Source: a bacterium (GTDB taxonomy: Bacteria; Auribacterota; UBA3054). From it: a stretch of 64,000 bases of DNA. The notes beneath the pieces were generated by a model. That model was not told the origin of the DNA, did not search any database, and saw only the letters and a list, made by a program, of their open reading frames with translations. The position numbers and the translations under genes were made by a program. Location of the stretch: assembly GCA_017963805.1 (NCBI GenBank), contig JAGCTE010000055.1:1-64000 (forward strand), written 5' to 3'. Shown here one piece after another: positions 25,839 through 33,770 of this stretch. Position 1 is the first letter of the stretch. Every line of letters starts with the position of its first letter.

Positions 25839-26819
25839 TTAACCGCGGCCTCCCATGTAGGGTTTCTCGATGCCGGAGAGGATCTTGATACTGGTGGCCA
25901 GGGAGCCTAGCTGCACGCCGATAAGGATGCCTCGTTTGGCGGCGTTGTTGGGGTAGTTGAGGATGACGGACTTCATGGCTTCGAAGTCGACTTCCGCCGG
26001 AGTGTAGTGCCAGATGACCGCGATCAGCGCCGCGGAGGCCGCCAGTATTCCGCAGGGCAGGTAGTTGCGGGCGAAGAACTGCTTCATGGCGGCGTAGAGG
26101 ATATAGAGGATAAGGCTCATGTAAACTATGAGCTGGGCGTGCCCCATGATCCATTTGCCGATCAGCGGGATCTCCTCTATGGGCACCTGGCCTATCAGAA
26201 TGATTATGGAAGATATCAGAAGCAAACTCGCCTCCCAGGACTTCGCGCGCATGGCGCGGTACGTCGCCGTGATCATGTAGAAGGCGAGGAGCGAGAAGGT
26301 CGTGGCGCCCATGGGCATGATGACGTAGTTGTAGAAGAACATGAAGAGGGGGACCTTCCTGACCGTGATCTCTTCGCCTTTCATTTCGGGAGCGCCGGCA
26401 GAGGCGGCGGCCACGAGGTTCGTTTTGTAGGTCTCGTCCTTGTAGCCGAAGAGCGTGTGGGTGATGAGGGTGTGGTCCTGGTTCTTGCGGTTGTCGTAAT
26501 TGTATTTGTCAAGAGGCTTGCTCACGACGGAGGGGCCGACGTTCTGGCTTATTATGCCTGTCAGGGCCACGATGGCGGTGAAGCTCAGGGTGATCACGCT
26601 GTATCCCCAGCCGGGGGAGCGGCGGGCGATGCGGTTGCCGTGGTTGTGCACCAGACTGGCCAAGCCGATGAAGAGGCCGAAGACGCCCACGACGATGGTC
26701 GAGTTCGTCACCCATTCCATCATGGTTTTGTAGAGCATGGTGTTTTCCGGGAGGAAGAAGTGCAGCATCATTATGACGCCGCAAACACCGCAGATGATAG
26801 GGGGAAGATAATTGCGCAT
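25839..26819 (-). CDS. Polytopic membrane protein of the GlmL-associated cluster
   Basis: This encodes 326 residues with about seven transmembrane helices: near residues 4-23, 40-58, 72-92, then 175-200, 205-225, 232-255 and 262-280. A polar loop of about 75 residues lies between helices 3 and 4. The C-terminal sequence RGILIGVQLGSLATSIKILSG is well ordered and probably conserved. The gene lies between the DUF6754-like gene (16 bases upstream) and the first bitopic paralogue (3 bases downstream). No known transporter signature is seen. It is best described as an integral membrane subunit of an unknown complex. Confidence 0.72.
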   Translation of the reverse strand: MRNYLPPIICGVCGVIMMLHFFLPENTMLYKTMMEWVTNSTIVVGVFGLFIGLASLVHNHGNRIARRSPGWGYSVITLSFTAIVALTGIISQNVGPSVVSKPLDKYNYDNRKNQDHTLITHTLFGYKDETYKTNLVAAASAGAPEMKGEEITVRKVPLFMFFYNYVIMPMGATTFSLLAFYMITATYRAMRAKSWEASLLLISSIIILIGQVPIEEIPLIGKWIMGHAQLIVYMSLILYILYAAMKQFFARNYLPCGILAASAALIAVIWHYTPAEVDFEAMKSVILNYPNNAAKRGILIGVQLGSLATSIKILSGIEKPYMGGRG

Positions 26820-26835
26820 AGTCTATGAGGTCCTC

Positions 26836-27711
26836 TTATTTGAAAGCTTTCAGATCGAAAATTTTGTTCAGGAAATCGCTCATCCCGTAAAGGAAGCCGT
26901 CCTTCAGAAGGAAGGCGGAAACGATCGTGCCCAGGATAATGGCGACGATCATGATAAGGATGATGACGAGCTTCGCGATGTCCTGGCCCTTGAGGCTGCC
27001 AAGCAGCAGGGGCTCTCTGGAAACGTAGGCGCCGGCCGCGAAGAGCTCTTCGCCGATCAGCGTGTAGTCGCAGGCCACGATGAAGAAGGGGATCTGGCTG
27101 ATGGCGGCGGTGCCGGCGATCTGGATGGCGCCGGTGGACGCTCCCGCTTCGGCGATGATCAGACTTTCAGCCGCGTAGTTGCCTAAGAGGAAGTTGGCCG
27201 CCGGTTTCTCACGCACCATGATGCCTGACACCGCGGAGGCGTAGGCGAACTGGTTGTCAGAAAGATAGTAGACGCAGTCTTCCTTGTAGTTCTCGGGACG
27301 CCCGGCCCTGGTGTAGGCCTGCTTCACCAGTTCCTGCTCGATGGTCATGACGATCGGGTTGATGCAGGGGACCTTGAGGTCGGTGTCGTAGTGGGCGATC
27401 TGCTCGGCCACGTTGCCGAGGATGTTCATCGCCGCGATGGTCTGCATGTCGGATTCGCCGCCTATGCCGGAAATGTAAAGGATGGGTCGGCCGATCTCGG
27501 TCGCGCGGCCCAGCGCTTCCTCGATGGATTCGAGGCCCGGGATGCGCCTGACGAAGAGGTAGGCGCCGCTTTTGGCGCGGCGGATGAAGTAGACGATCAG
27601 GGAACCGAAGATGATGATCCCGATCAGCGCGTTCAGCTTGTTAAGATCGAACCAGTTCTCGTTGACGTACTGGAGCCATAAGGGCAGGCTTTTGATTGTG
27701 AAAAGTTCCAT
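26836..27711 (-). CDS. DUF6754-like membrane protein
   Basis: This encodes 291 residues with an AGGATAAAC ribosome-binding region before the ATG. One helix lies near residues 27-43 (LNALIGIIIFGSLIVYFI) and another near 245-268 (LVIILIMIVAIILGTIVSAFLL), with a soluble domain between. That domain contains PILYISGIGGESDMQTIAA, EQELVKQAYTRAG, LSDNQFAYASAVSG, ESLIIAEAGASTGAIQIAGT and DYTLIGEELFAAGAY. I recall this pattern as a domain of unknown function, DUF6754, found in anaerobic and photosynthetic lineages; the family number should be verified by search. The helix-domain-helix layout parallels that of the four bitopic paralogues downstream. Confidence 0.72.
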   Translation of the reverse strand: MELFTIKSLPLWLQYVNENWFDLNKLNALIGIIIFGSLIVYFIRRAKSGAYLFVRRIPGLESIEEALGRATEIGRPILYISGIGGESDMQTIAAMNILGNVAEQIAHYDTDLKVPCINPIVMTIEQELVKQAYTRAGRPENYKEDCVYYLSDNQFAYASAVSGIMVREKPAANFLLGNYAAESLIIAEAGASTGAIQIAGTAAISQIPFFIVACDYTLIGEELFAAGAYVSREPLLLGSLKGQDIAKLVIILIMIVAIILGTIVSAFLLKDGFLYGMSDFLNKIFDLKAFK

Positions 27712-27749
27712 GTTTATCCTGATATTTGATTTTCAGATTTGATTGCCAA

Positions 27750-28892
27750 TCAGTTCTCCGCGGTGTCGTCTTTTTCCGTCGCCATTATTTCAACGTTGGC
27801 TCTGGGTACGGTCGCCACCGTTCCGTCGTCGAACTTGAGGTCCAGAACGCGGGCCAAAGATTCCGTCGGCAGCTTCGTCAGCTCGGCGGGCAAAGCGGTG
27901 ACCGTTCCGAACATTCCGAAGTACGGCTCCCTGATCACGCGGACTCTCGTTCCGATGTCGAGGATCAGCTTGGCTTCGTTTTCGCTCATGGAGGCTTCCT
28001 CGTCCCTGGCCACGATTATTTCGGGACGCATGACGCCCGCCCTGATCTGCGTGGCGCCGTTCACGGAGGCGTTCTTGCCTTCGCATTCTTTTAAAAGCGC
28101 GAAGGTCTTGTCGGCCATCGGGATCTGGCCGAAGCCTTCCGTCAGGACGAGAGTTAGGCCTAATTCTTCGTGGCCCGTGATGGCTACGCCAAGGTCGAAG
28201 CCCAAAAACTTCTTAAGGTCGGCGTCGTCGAAGCCGCCGACTACGACGGCGTTCACGCCGGCTTCTATGGCTTTCTGCAGTCCGTCGTAAGTGATCAGGC
28301 TTCCGCCCACGACGACCGCGCCTTTCATGTCTTCCGTGAAAGAGTTCTCGTCCAGGATGCCGCTGGGGTCACTTGACGCCATGACGATCCTGCCGTAAGT
28401 CTCGCCGCCCACGCCGAAGATGCCCTGGATGAAGGAGCCCGTCACTTCGACCGTCACGTGCTCGCCTTCGTCCGCTTCCACGACCTTGCCGTCGATGTAG
28501 GCCTTGACGTCGACGGGCACCGGGGCGCCGCGCATGACGACCTGGCCGGAAACGTCGGAAACGGATTCGATCGTGCCGCTCATGGGGGACTCGATCCTGG
28601 TTTTGAAGAGACCGAAGAAGGCGGCGCGCATGGCGAGAAGCTCGCCTTTCTCGACGTGATCGCCGATCGGCTTGACCATGAACTGCTTCACCTCGTGGGG
28701 CTGGCAGCCCAGAAGACTCATGACGTTGACGACGTCAGCCTTGCCGGGGAGTTCGGTTTTCAGAACGACCTGTTCGGCGCCGACTTTGTCGCCTATCTTA
28801 ACGAGCGTCTGGCCCTTGATGGGAAGACGCCTATTGCGGCGCAGCACCGTGGATTTCAAAACTTTTAGACCTGGTGAATATGCGTATGCCAT
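27750..28892 (-). CDS. Barrel-sandwich / KOW-domain protein
   Basis: This encodes 380 soluble residues. The N-terminal half resembles biotinyl/lipoyl-type barrel-sandwich hybrids seen in RnfC-like proteins: KIGDKVGAEQVVLKT and HVEKGELLAMRAAFFG, followed by ESPMSGTIESV. No biotinyl lysine motif is present. Residues about 175-290 hold an alpha/beta region (GAVVVGGSLITYDGLQKAI, NAVVVGGFDD). Residues 311-370 form a KOW-like domain (GTRVRVIREPYFGMFGTV, then a FDDGTVATVPRANVEI strand pair). It lies directly downstream of the GlmL-like ATPase (15 bases) and upstream of the DUF6754-like gene. Possibly a cytoplasmic adaptor that links the ATPase to the membrane proteins (inference). Confidence 0.72.
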   Translation of the reverse strand: MAYAYSPGLKVLKSTVLRRNRRLPIKGQTLVKIGDKVGAEQVVLKTELPGKADVVNVMSLLGCQPHEVKQFMVKPIGDHVEKGELLAMRAAFFGLFKTRIESPMSGTIESVSDVSGQVVMRGAPVPVDVKAYIDGKVVEADEGEHVTVEVTGSFIQGIFGVGGETYGRIVMASSDPSGILDENSFTEDMKGAVVVGGSLITYDGLQKAIEAGVNAVVVGGFDDADLKKFLGFDLGVAITGHEELGLTLVLTEGFGQIPMADKTFALLKECEGKNASVNGATQIRAGVMRPEIIVARDEEASMSENEAKLILDIGTRVRVIREPYFGMFGTVTALPAELTKLPTESLARVLDLKFDDGTVATVPRANVEIMATEKDDTAEN

Positions 28893-28907
28893 AGTTTTGT
28901 TTGGTTT

Positions 28908-30722
28908 TTATTTTTCCGGATAGATGTCGAGTTCCTTGTTCCAGATCTGGAGGAGCTTCACTCTGTCTTCCTGATTGGCGGGGAGCTGGATGGGACGGCA
29001 GCGGGCGTCCAGGATAAGGCCGACCACACCGCCTTTTACTTTCTTTGTCACGGCTTTGCCGTATCCGGCGCCCGCGTTGAATTTCCTGGTGGGGTCGACG
29101 GTCACTTCCGCCTCTTCGCCGAGGCCAAGGGGCAGAAGCTTTATCTCGCCGCTCTTCAGTTCGTATTCCTTGCCCTGGAATTTAACTTTCATGCAGGGCT
29201 TGCCAAAGGGCGCGATGCCGACAGGGGCTATGACGGTGCCGAGGTAGATGAGGCAGTCTTTCTCGAAGACTTCCAGCGCGGCGTCTTCGTTGATCTGCGC
29301 CAAAACGCCGAGGTGCGGCATCATGAAGATGGAGTCGACCGCCAGCTGCGTGAAGCCTTCCGGCGCGAAGCCGTCGATCATCATGAGGGCGCTCTGGTTT
29401 CTTCTGGGAGCGTGCGAGAGCACGCCGCCAGAACCCACGATGATGTCGAGGCCCATCATGTCGACCAGCGTGTCTTCCTTTACGGTCTGGCTCATGGCGT
29501 CCGCGAAAGAAGTCGATTTCTGGGCGCCCTTCAATCCGACCGCCATTTCCTTGTGCTGCATGAAGGCCAGTCTCAGGGCCTCGCGGCAGATGGCCTGCTC
29601 GACCATTAGGGATTCGATGTTCTGCGGGATGGTCGTGGGGCGGATCATCTTGTTTCTGATCTGGTTTCTCAATATCCTCTCGTCTTCCATGACGGGGACC
29701 CAGCGCAGGACGTTCGCGAGTCCGGCGCTCGCCACGACGTTCGATATGGAGTAGCTCATGCCGAGGTTGGCGGAGACGGTGCGGTTGAAGACCTGCTCGC
29801 TCTCAGGGTTGTTGCGGTCCGCTCTGAAGACGGAGAAGTCGTCGGTCGTGGCGCCGCCGATGTCGGTGCCGACCACCTGGATGTTGTTGCGCCTAGCGAT
29901 AAGTTTCATGATGTCGCCGACGGCGCCCGGAGTCGGCATGATGGGAGCCGAGGTCCAGGTCATCAGTTTCTTGTATCCCGGAGCCTGCTGCATGACGTGT
30001 TCCAAAAAGAGGTCGTGGATGGCGTCGCGGGCGGGCTTTAGGTTTTCCGTCTCCAGCGTCGGGCGGAGGTTGTCGACTATCTGCAGCGCGGTCTTTTTGC
30101 CCAAGGTCTGCTCGATGGCGGGCCTGGCGGCCGCGTTGCCGGCGTAAATGACGGGCAGTTCGTAGCCGGCGCCGAAGCGGGGGCGGGGATCCGCGGCCGC
30201 GATGGTCTCGGCCTGCGCCACCACGTGGCGGACCGTGCCGCCGTCAGTGCCGCCGGAGAGAAGTATCATGTCGGGCCTAAGGTTCCTGATCCTTTCGATG
30301 CGCTCGTAGGGGCGTCTGCGGTCGTTGGTGGCCAGGGAGTCGATGACGATGGCGCCGGCGCCAAGCGCGGCGCGCGCCGCCGATTCGGTCGACATCTGGG
30401 AAACCACGCCGGCCACCATCATCTGCAGGCCGCCGCCGGCCGAGGAGGTGGAGATGTAGGCGTCGGCGCCTTTGTCTCCCTCCCGGGGAACGATTAGTTT
30501 GTCGTCGCGGATGAAGGTGCGTTTCGTGATGTCCTCAATTTCCGCGATGGAGTTGATGACGCCTCTGGTGACGTCTTCCGCGGGGGCTTCCACGGTGGTG
30601 GGGGCTTCGCCGCGGGCGGCCAGACGGTAGCTGCCGTTGCGCTTTTCGATCAGGATCGCTTTGGTGGTCGTCGAGCCGCAGTCGGTTGCTAAGATTACTT
30701 CGGGGGCTTTGTTTTCTGCCAT
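28908..30722 (-). CDS. glmL: GlmL/MutL-family ASKHA ATPase
   Basis: This encodes 604 residues. The N-terminal phosphate-binding motif LATDCGSTTTKAILIE (residues 11-26) and a second ASKHA motif VGTDIGGATTDDFSVF (residues about 280-296) identify the GlmL/MutL family. Its characterised relatives help maintain B12-dependent glutamate mutase; it is unrelated to mismatch-repair MutL. Length is longer than GlmL from clostridia (about 460), with a C-terminal extension holding a small beta-rich domain. No mutase subunits are encoded in this window. Instead the gene heads a run of membrane-protein genes, with a 1-base gap to the small gene upstream, so this homologue may power a different process. Family assignment is firm; role is unknown. 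Confidence 0.85.
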   Translation of the reverse strand: MAENKAPEVILATDCGSTTTKAILIEKRNGSYRLAARGEAPTTVEAPAEDVTRGVINSIAEIEDITKRTFIRDDKLIVPREGDKGADAYISTSSAGGGLQMMVAGVVSQMSTESAARAALGAGAIVIDSLATNDRRRPYERIERIRNLRPDMILLSGGTDGGTVRHVVAQAETIAAADPRPRFGAGYELPVIYAGNAAARPAIEQTLGKKTALQIVDNLRPTLETENLKPARDAIHDLFLEHVMQQAPGYKKLMTWTSAPIMPTPGAVGDIMKLIARRNNIQVVGTDIGGATTDDFSVFRADRNNPESEQVFNRTVSANLGMSYSISNVVASAGLANVLRWVPVMEDERILRNQIRNKMIRPTTIPQNIESLMVEQAICREALRLAFMQHKEMAVGLKGAQKSTSFADAMSQTVKEDTLVDMMGLDIIVGSGGVLSHAPRRNQSALMMIDGFAPEGFTQLAVDSIFMMPHLGVLAQINEDAALEVFEKDCLIYLGTVIAPVGIAPFGKPCMKVKFQGKEYELKSGEIKLLPLGLGEEAEVTVDPTRKFNAGAGYGKAVTKKVKGGVVGLILDARCRPIQLPANQEDRVKLLQIWNKELDIYPEK

Positions 30723-30723
30723 A

Positions 30724-31089
30724 TTATTTATTTTGCGTTGGGCCGGGGTCAGCCGGCTGGTTATTTTCAGTTGGGGAGGGGGCGGCCGTCAGCTTCTTGT
30801 TTTCCATGTCGATCGCGGCGATTAGGCGCTCGACGTTCTTCCTTTCCTGCAGCATGTCGCAGATATCGTCAAGCGTCGCGTATTCGATGAACATCCCCAG
30901 GGCAGGGGTCAGAACGATGAGAGCCTGGCTGGCCAAATAGTTGAGGGGTTTGACGGACTCAAGGGCAAGAATGGCAGGGAAGGCGAGTCTTCGCCGCGCG
31001 ATGCCTCGCGCTATCTTAGCGATAAGCTCGTCGTGCCGGCGCTCGGAGCGCGGCATGGCGAAGGCGTTGGCCCAAAAATCCTTGTCCAT
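30724..31089 (-). CDS. Small hypothetical protein, first gene of the cluster
   Basis: This encodes 121 residues. The N-terminal part is basic and helical (ERRHDELIAKIARGIARRR), the middle is amphipathic/hydrophobic (LAFPAILALESVKPLNYLASQALIV), and the C-terminal 25 residues are Pro/Thr/Asn-rich and probably disordered. It is the first gene of the ten-gene minus-strand run. Its stop is one base from the GlmL-like start, so translation is likely coupled. The semi-hydrophobic helix could sit on the membrane. I do not recognise it. Confidence 0.65.
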   Translation of the reverse strand: MDKDFWANAFAMPRSERRHDELIAKIARGIARRRLAFPAILALESVKPLNYLASQALIVLTPALGMFIEYATLDDICDMLQERKNVERLIAAIDMENKKLTAAPSPTENNQPADPGPTQNK

Positions 31090-31137
31090 TTAAAGAGGTT
31101 GCCTCAAATTAGATAAATGTTGAAAAATACTCTAAAA

Positions 31138-31143
31138 ATCATA
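31138..31143 (-). promoter_or_regulatory. TG-extended -10 box for the ten-gene cluster
   Basis: On the minus strand TTTTGCTATGAT places an extended -10 (TATGAT) about 49 bases upstream of the ATG at 31089. The -35 region is T/C-rich and poor. The TTTTGCTA context recurs before the genes at 36663 and 47843. Confidence 0.45.
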
Positions 31144-31180
31144 GCAAAACACCCCTGAAAAAGAAAGGAAACAATCTAAA

Positions 31181-31280
31181 ATGCCTTATGTCGCTATCTT
31201 AGGCTAAAGGCGCTGGAAAACGTGATGCTATTGACAAAATTTTGGCCTAAAAGTTAGAATTACATAATAACATAGGGCAT
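31181..31280. repeat. Inverted 11-base repeats flanking the divergent promoters
   Basis: ATGCCTTATGT at 31181-31191 is found inverted, with one mismatch, as ACATAGGGCAT at 31270-31280. The right copy sits just after the -10 box of the plus-strand promoter, over the expected start site. The left copy lies upstream of the minus-strand -10. This is the geometry of a shared operator pair, but no regulator gene is nearby. Confidence 0.4.
31231..31260 (+). promoter_or_regulatory. Sigma-70-type promoter for iorAB
   Basis: TTGACA at 31231-31236 and TAGAAT at 31255-31260 are 18 bases apart. The predicted start site near 31267 leaves a leader of about 23 bases without an evident Shine-Dalgarno. Confidence 0.7.
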
Positions 31281-31289
31281 TATTTCATT

Positions 31290-33767
31290 ATGCGAAGAGA
31301 ATTCTTAATGGGCAACGAAGCGATGGCTTTGGGAGCGCTGGCGTCAGGGCTCGACCTGGCGGCCGGATACCCTGGCACGCCCTCCACGGAAGTCCTCGAG
31401 ACGATTGCCAAACGAAGGACGGATAAAACTTACGTGGAGTGGTCCGTCAACGAGAAAGCCGCCCTGGAAACGGCCGCCGGCGCGGCCTATTCCGGCGCCC
31501 GCGTCCTTGTTACGATGAAGCAGGTCGGGCTCAACGTCGCAAGCGACCCCATTATGAGCCTTGCCTATATCGGCGTCAAGGGCGCCATGGTGGTTCTGGT
31601 CGCGGACGACCCGGGCCCCATCTCCTCGCAGACGGAGCAGGACACCAGGACCTTCGCCAAATTCTGCAAGCTTCCCGTTTTCGATCCCTCTTCCGTAAAG
31701 GAAGCCTATGAGATGATCCAGGAAGCTTTCGCATTCTCGCACGAGTACGGAACGCCCGTCATTTTCCGTCCCACCACTAGGGTAGACCACAGCTACGCCA
31801 GCATTGACGTTAAAGAGGAATCGGAATACGAAGAGCACTTTCCCTTGGGCTTTGAAAAGGATCCCGCCCGCTGGGTGATCTTCCCGAAGCTCTCTTTGAA
31901 AAACCACGCGGGAATAGAAAAGCGCAACAAGGAGCTCTCGAAAACTTTTTCGGATTACGAAAGGAACTTCATAGTTAAAGAGGATAGGGAGACAAAGAAA
32001 GGCATCGCCGCCTCCGGCATCAGCTACGCCTACGCGAGGGATTTTTTGAAAGGCAAAGACTGCCCGAGGATCCTGAAAGTGACAACGCCTTTTCCTTTCC
32101 CGGAAGAACTGGCGGAAGAATTCATGTCCGGCCTTGAGGAAGTGCTCGTTCTGGAGGAGCTCGACCCCGTTTTGGAAAGAGAGCTTTTCATGGTCTTGGG
32201 AAAGCGCGGCATCAAAATAAAAATAAAAGGCAAACTTGACGGCACCGTGAAGCCGGCCGGCGAGAACACGCCCGGGGAGATTAAAGCGCTGCTCTCTGAT
32301 TTCCTGGGATTCGAGACCGGAAAAGAAAGCCAAGCCGATAACGCTCCCGCGCTTCCCGTTAGGCCGCCCGTCCTTTGCGCCGGCTGCCCGCACCGCGCTT
32401 CCTTTTACGCCGTGAAGCAGGCTATGAAGGGAGAGAAGGCGGTCTTCTGCGGCGACATCGGCTGCTACACTCTCGGCAACGCGAAACCCTTGGACATGTG
32501 CGACACCTGCCTGTGCATGGGAGCTGGCATCACGATCGCCCAGGGGATAGAAAGAGTTGACAAGGGAACGAAATGCTTCGCCTTCGTAGGCGACTCGACG
32601 TTTTTCGCTTCCGCCCTTACGGGGATCGTGAACGCCGTCTATAACCAAGCGGACCTTACGGTAGTCATCCTCGACAATTCCACGACGGCCATGACCGGCC
32701 ACCAGCCGCATCCCGGGACCGGCCAGACGCTGATGGGGGACTTGACCGCCGCAGTAGACCCCAAGGAAGTTCTGAAGGGGATCGGCGTAAAGACGATCTA
32801 TGAAGTCGATCCGCTGGAATATGAACTGGCGGTGGAGACGGTGAAGAAAGCCGCTTCCGAAAAAGGCGTGAAGGCCGTGATCTTCCGCTATCCCTGCATC
32901 GTGAAATTCAAACCCCAGGGCGCTAAAGCCAAGGTCGACGAAACCAAGTGCGTCGGCTGCCAGAAGTGCATCCGCGAGCTCGGCTGCCCAGGGCTCATAT
33001 TGAAAGACAAAAAGGCTTTCGTCGACGACAGGCAGTGCACGGGCTGCGCCCTTTGCAGAAACGTCTGCGCCTTCGGCGCCATAGAGTGCCCGCCGCACAT
33101 AAGAAGGGAAGAGCTCATCGCCAAGAATCCTCCCGTGGCGCAAAAGCCGAGGGAACGCAAACCTTCCCCAAGCCTTGAAAAAGAGATCTCCGCTCCCGAC
33201 CTCAACGTCATACTCTGCGGCGTGGGCGGGCAGGGGACGGTCTTGGCCTCGCGCCTTCTGGCGGCCACCGCCATGCGCTTGGGACTTGAAATTAAGACCG
33301 CCGAGACGATCGGCATGGCGCAACGGGGCGGCAGCGTGGTAAGCCATATCAGGATAGGCCGAAACATCCATTCGCCCATCATCGGCGAAAAGGAAGCCGA
33401 CCTTATCCTGGGCTTCGAGATAGCCGAAACTGCAAGGAACATAGCTTACCTTAAAGACGGCGGGAAGATCATTACGAGCTCCTGCCCGATCATTCCTGTG
33501 AACGCCATGCTGGGAGGCGCGCCGTACCTTCTTCCCGAGATCACGGCTTACCTTAAGAAATCCGTTCCCGACATCGCGTTCATCGACACTATTGCCGCCG
33601 CCAAAGCTTTGGGCAGCGAAAAAGTCATCAACGTCCTTATGCTGGGCCAGGCCGCAAGGACCGGAATATTCGGGTTCGGCGTGGAAGAACTGCGGGAAAC
33701 CATCGCGGAGCTTATGCCCCAAAAGATACAGGAAATCAACTTTAAAGCCCTATTTTATGAGGAGTGA
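31290..33767 (+). CDS. iorAB: Indolepyruvate:ferredoxin oxidoreductase, fused alpha-ferredoxin-beta subunits
   Basis: This encodes 825 residues. The N-terminal about 530 residues match IorA: GYPGTPSTE (26-34), CAGCPHRASFY (about 364-374) and the thiamine-diphosphate motif GDSTFFASALTG through LDNSTTAMTGHQPHPG (about 433-475). Two 4Fe-4S ferredoxin motifs follow (CVGCQKCIRELGCPG near 553 and CTGCALCRNVCAFG near 580). From about residue 640 the chain is IorB-like (GVGGQGTVLASRLLAATA, AQRGGSVVSHIRIG). IorA and IorB are usually separate subunits, so this is a fusion. The enzyme oxidatively decarboxylates aryl pyruvates from Trp/Phe/Tyr to aryl-acetyl-CoA and reduces ferredoxin, an oxygen-sensitive reaction. 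paaK follows after 3 bases. Confidence 0.93.
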   Translation: MRREFLMGNEAMALGALASGLDLAAGYPGTPSTEVLETIAKRRTDKTYVEWSVNEKAALETAAGAAYSGARVLVTMKQVGLNVASDPIMSLAYIGVKGAMVVLVADDPGPISSQTEQDTRTFAKFCKLPVFDPSSVKEAYEMIQEAFAFSHEYGTPVIFRPTTRVDHSYASIDVKEESEYEEHFPLGFEKDPARWVIFPKLSLKNHAGIEKRNKELSKTFSDYERNFIVKEDRETKKGIAASGISYAYARDFLKGKDCPRILKVTTPFPFPEELAEEFMSGLEEVLVLEELDPVLERELFMVLGKRGIKIKIKGKLDGTVKPAGENTPGEIKALLSDFLGFETGKESQADNAPALPVRPPVLCAGCPHRASFYAVKQAMKGEKAVFCGDIGCYTLGNAKPLDMCDTCLCMGAGITIAQGIERVDKGTKCFAFVGDSTFFASALTGIVNAVYNQADLTVVILDNSTTAMTGHQPHPGTGQTLMGDLTAAVDPKEVLKGIGVKTIYEVDPLEYELAVETVKKAASEKGVKAVIFRYPCIVKFKPQGAKAKVDETKCVGCQKCIRELGCPGLILKDKKAFVDDRQCTGCALCRNVCAFGAIECPPHIRREELIAKNPPVAQKPRERKPSPSLEKEISAPDLNVILCGVGGQGTVLASRLLAATAMRLGLEIKTAETIGMAQRGGSVVSHIRIGRNIHSPIIGEKEADLILGFEIAETARNIAYLKDGGKIITSSCPIIPVNAMLGGAPYLLPEITAYLKKSVPDIAFIDTIAAAKALGSEKVINVLMLGQAARTGIFGFGVEELRETIAELMPQKIQEINFKALFYEE

Positions 33768-33770
33768 CAT

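Noticed and set aside
28908-30722. Assignment as DNA mismatch repair MutL or as a working glutamate mutase component
   Set aside because: The motifs are of the ASKHA GlmL family, not the GHKL mismatch-repair family, and no mutase subunits are present in the window.
31344-33722. 792-residue open frame on the minus strand
   Set aside because: Antisense to iorAB over its whole length, with no recognisable domain. The plus-strand product has unambiguous cofactor motifs.
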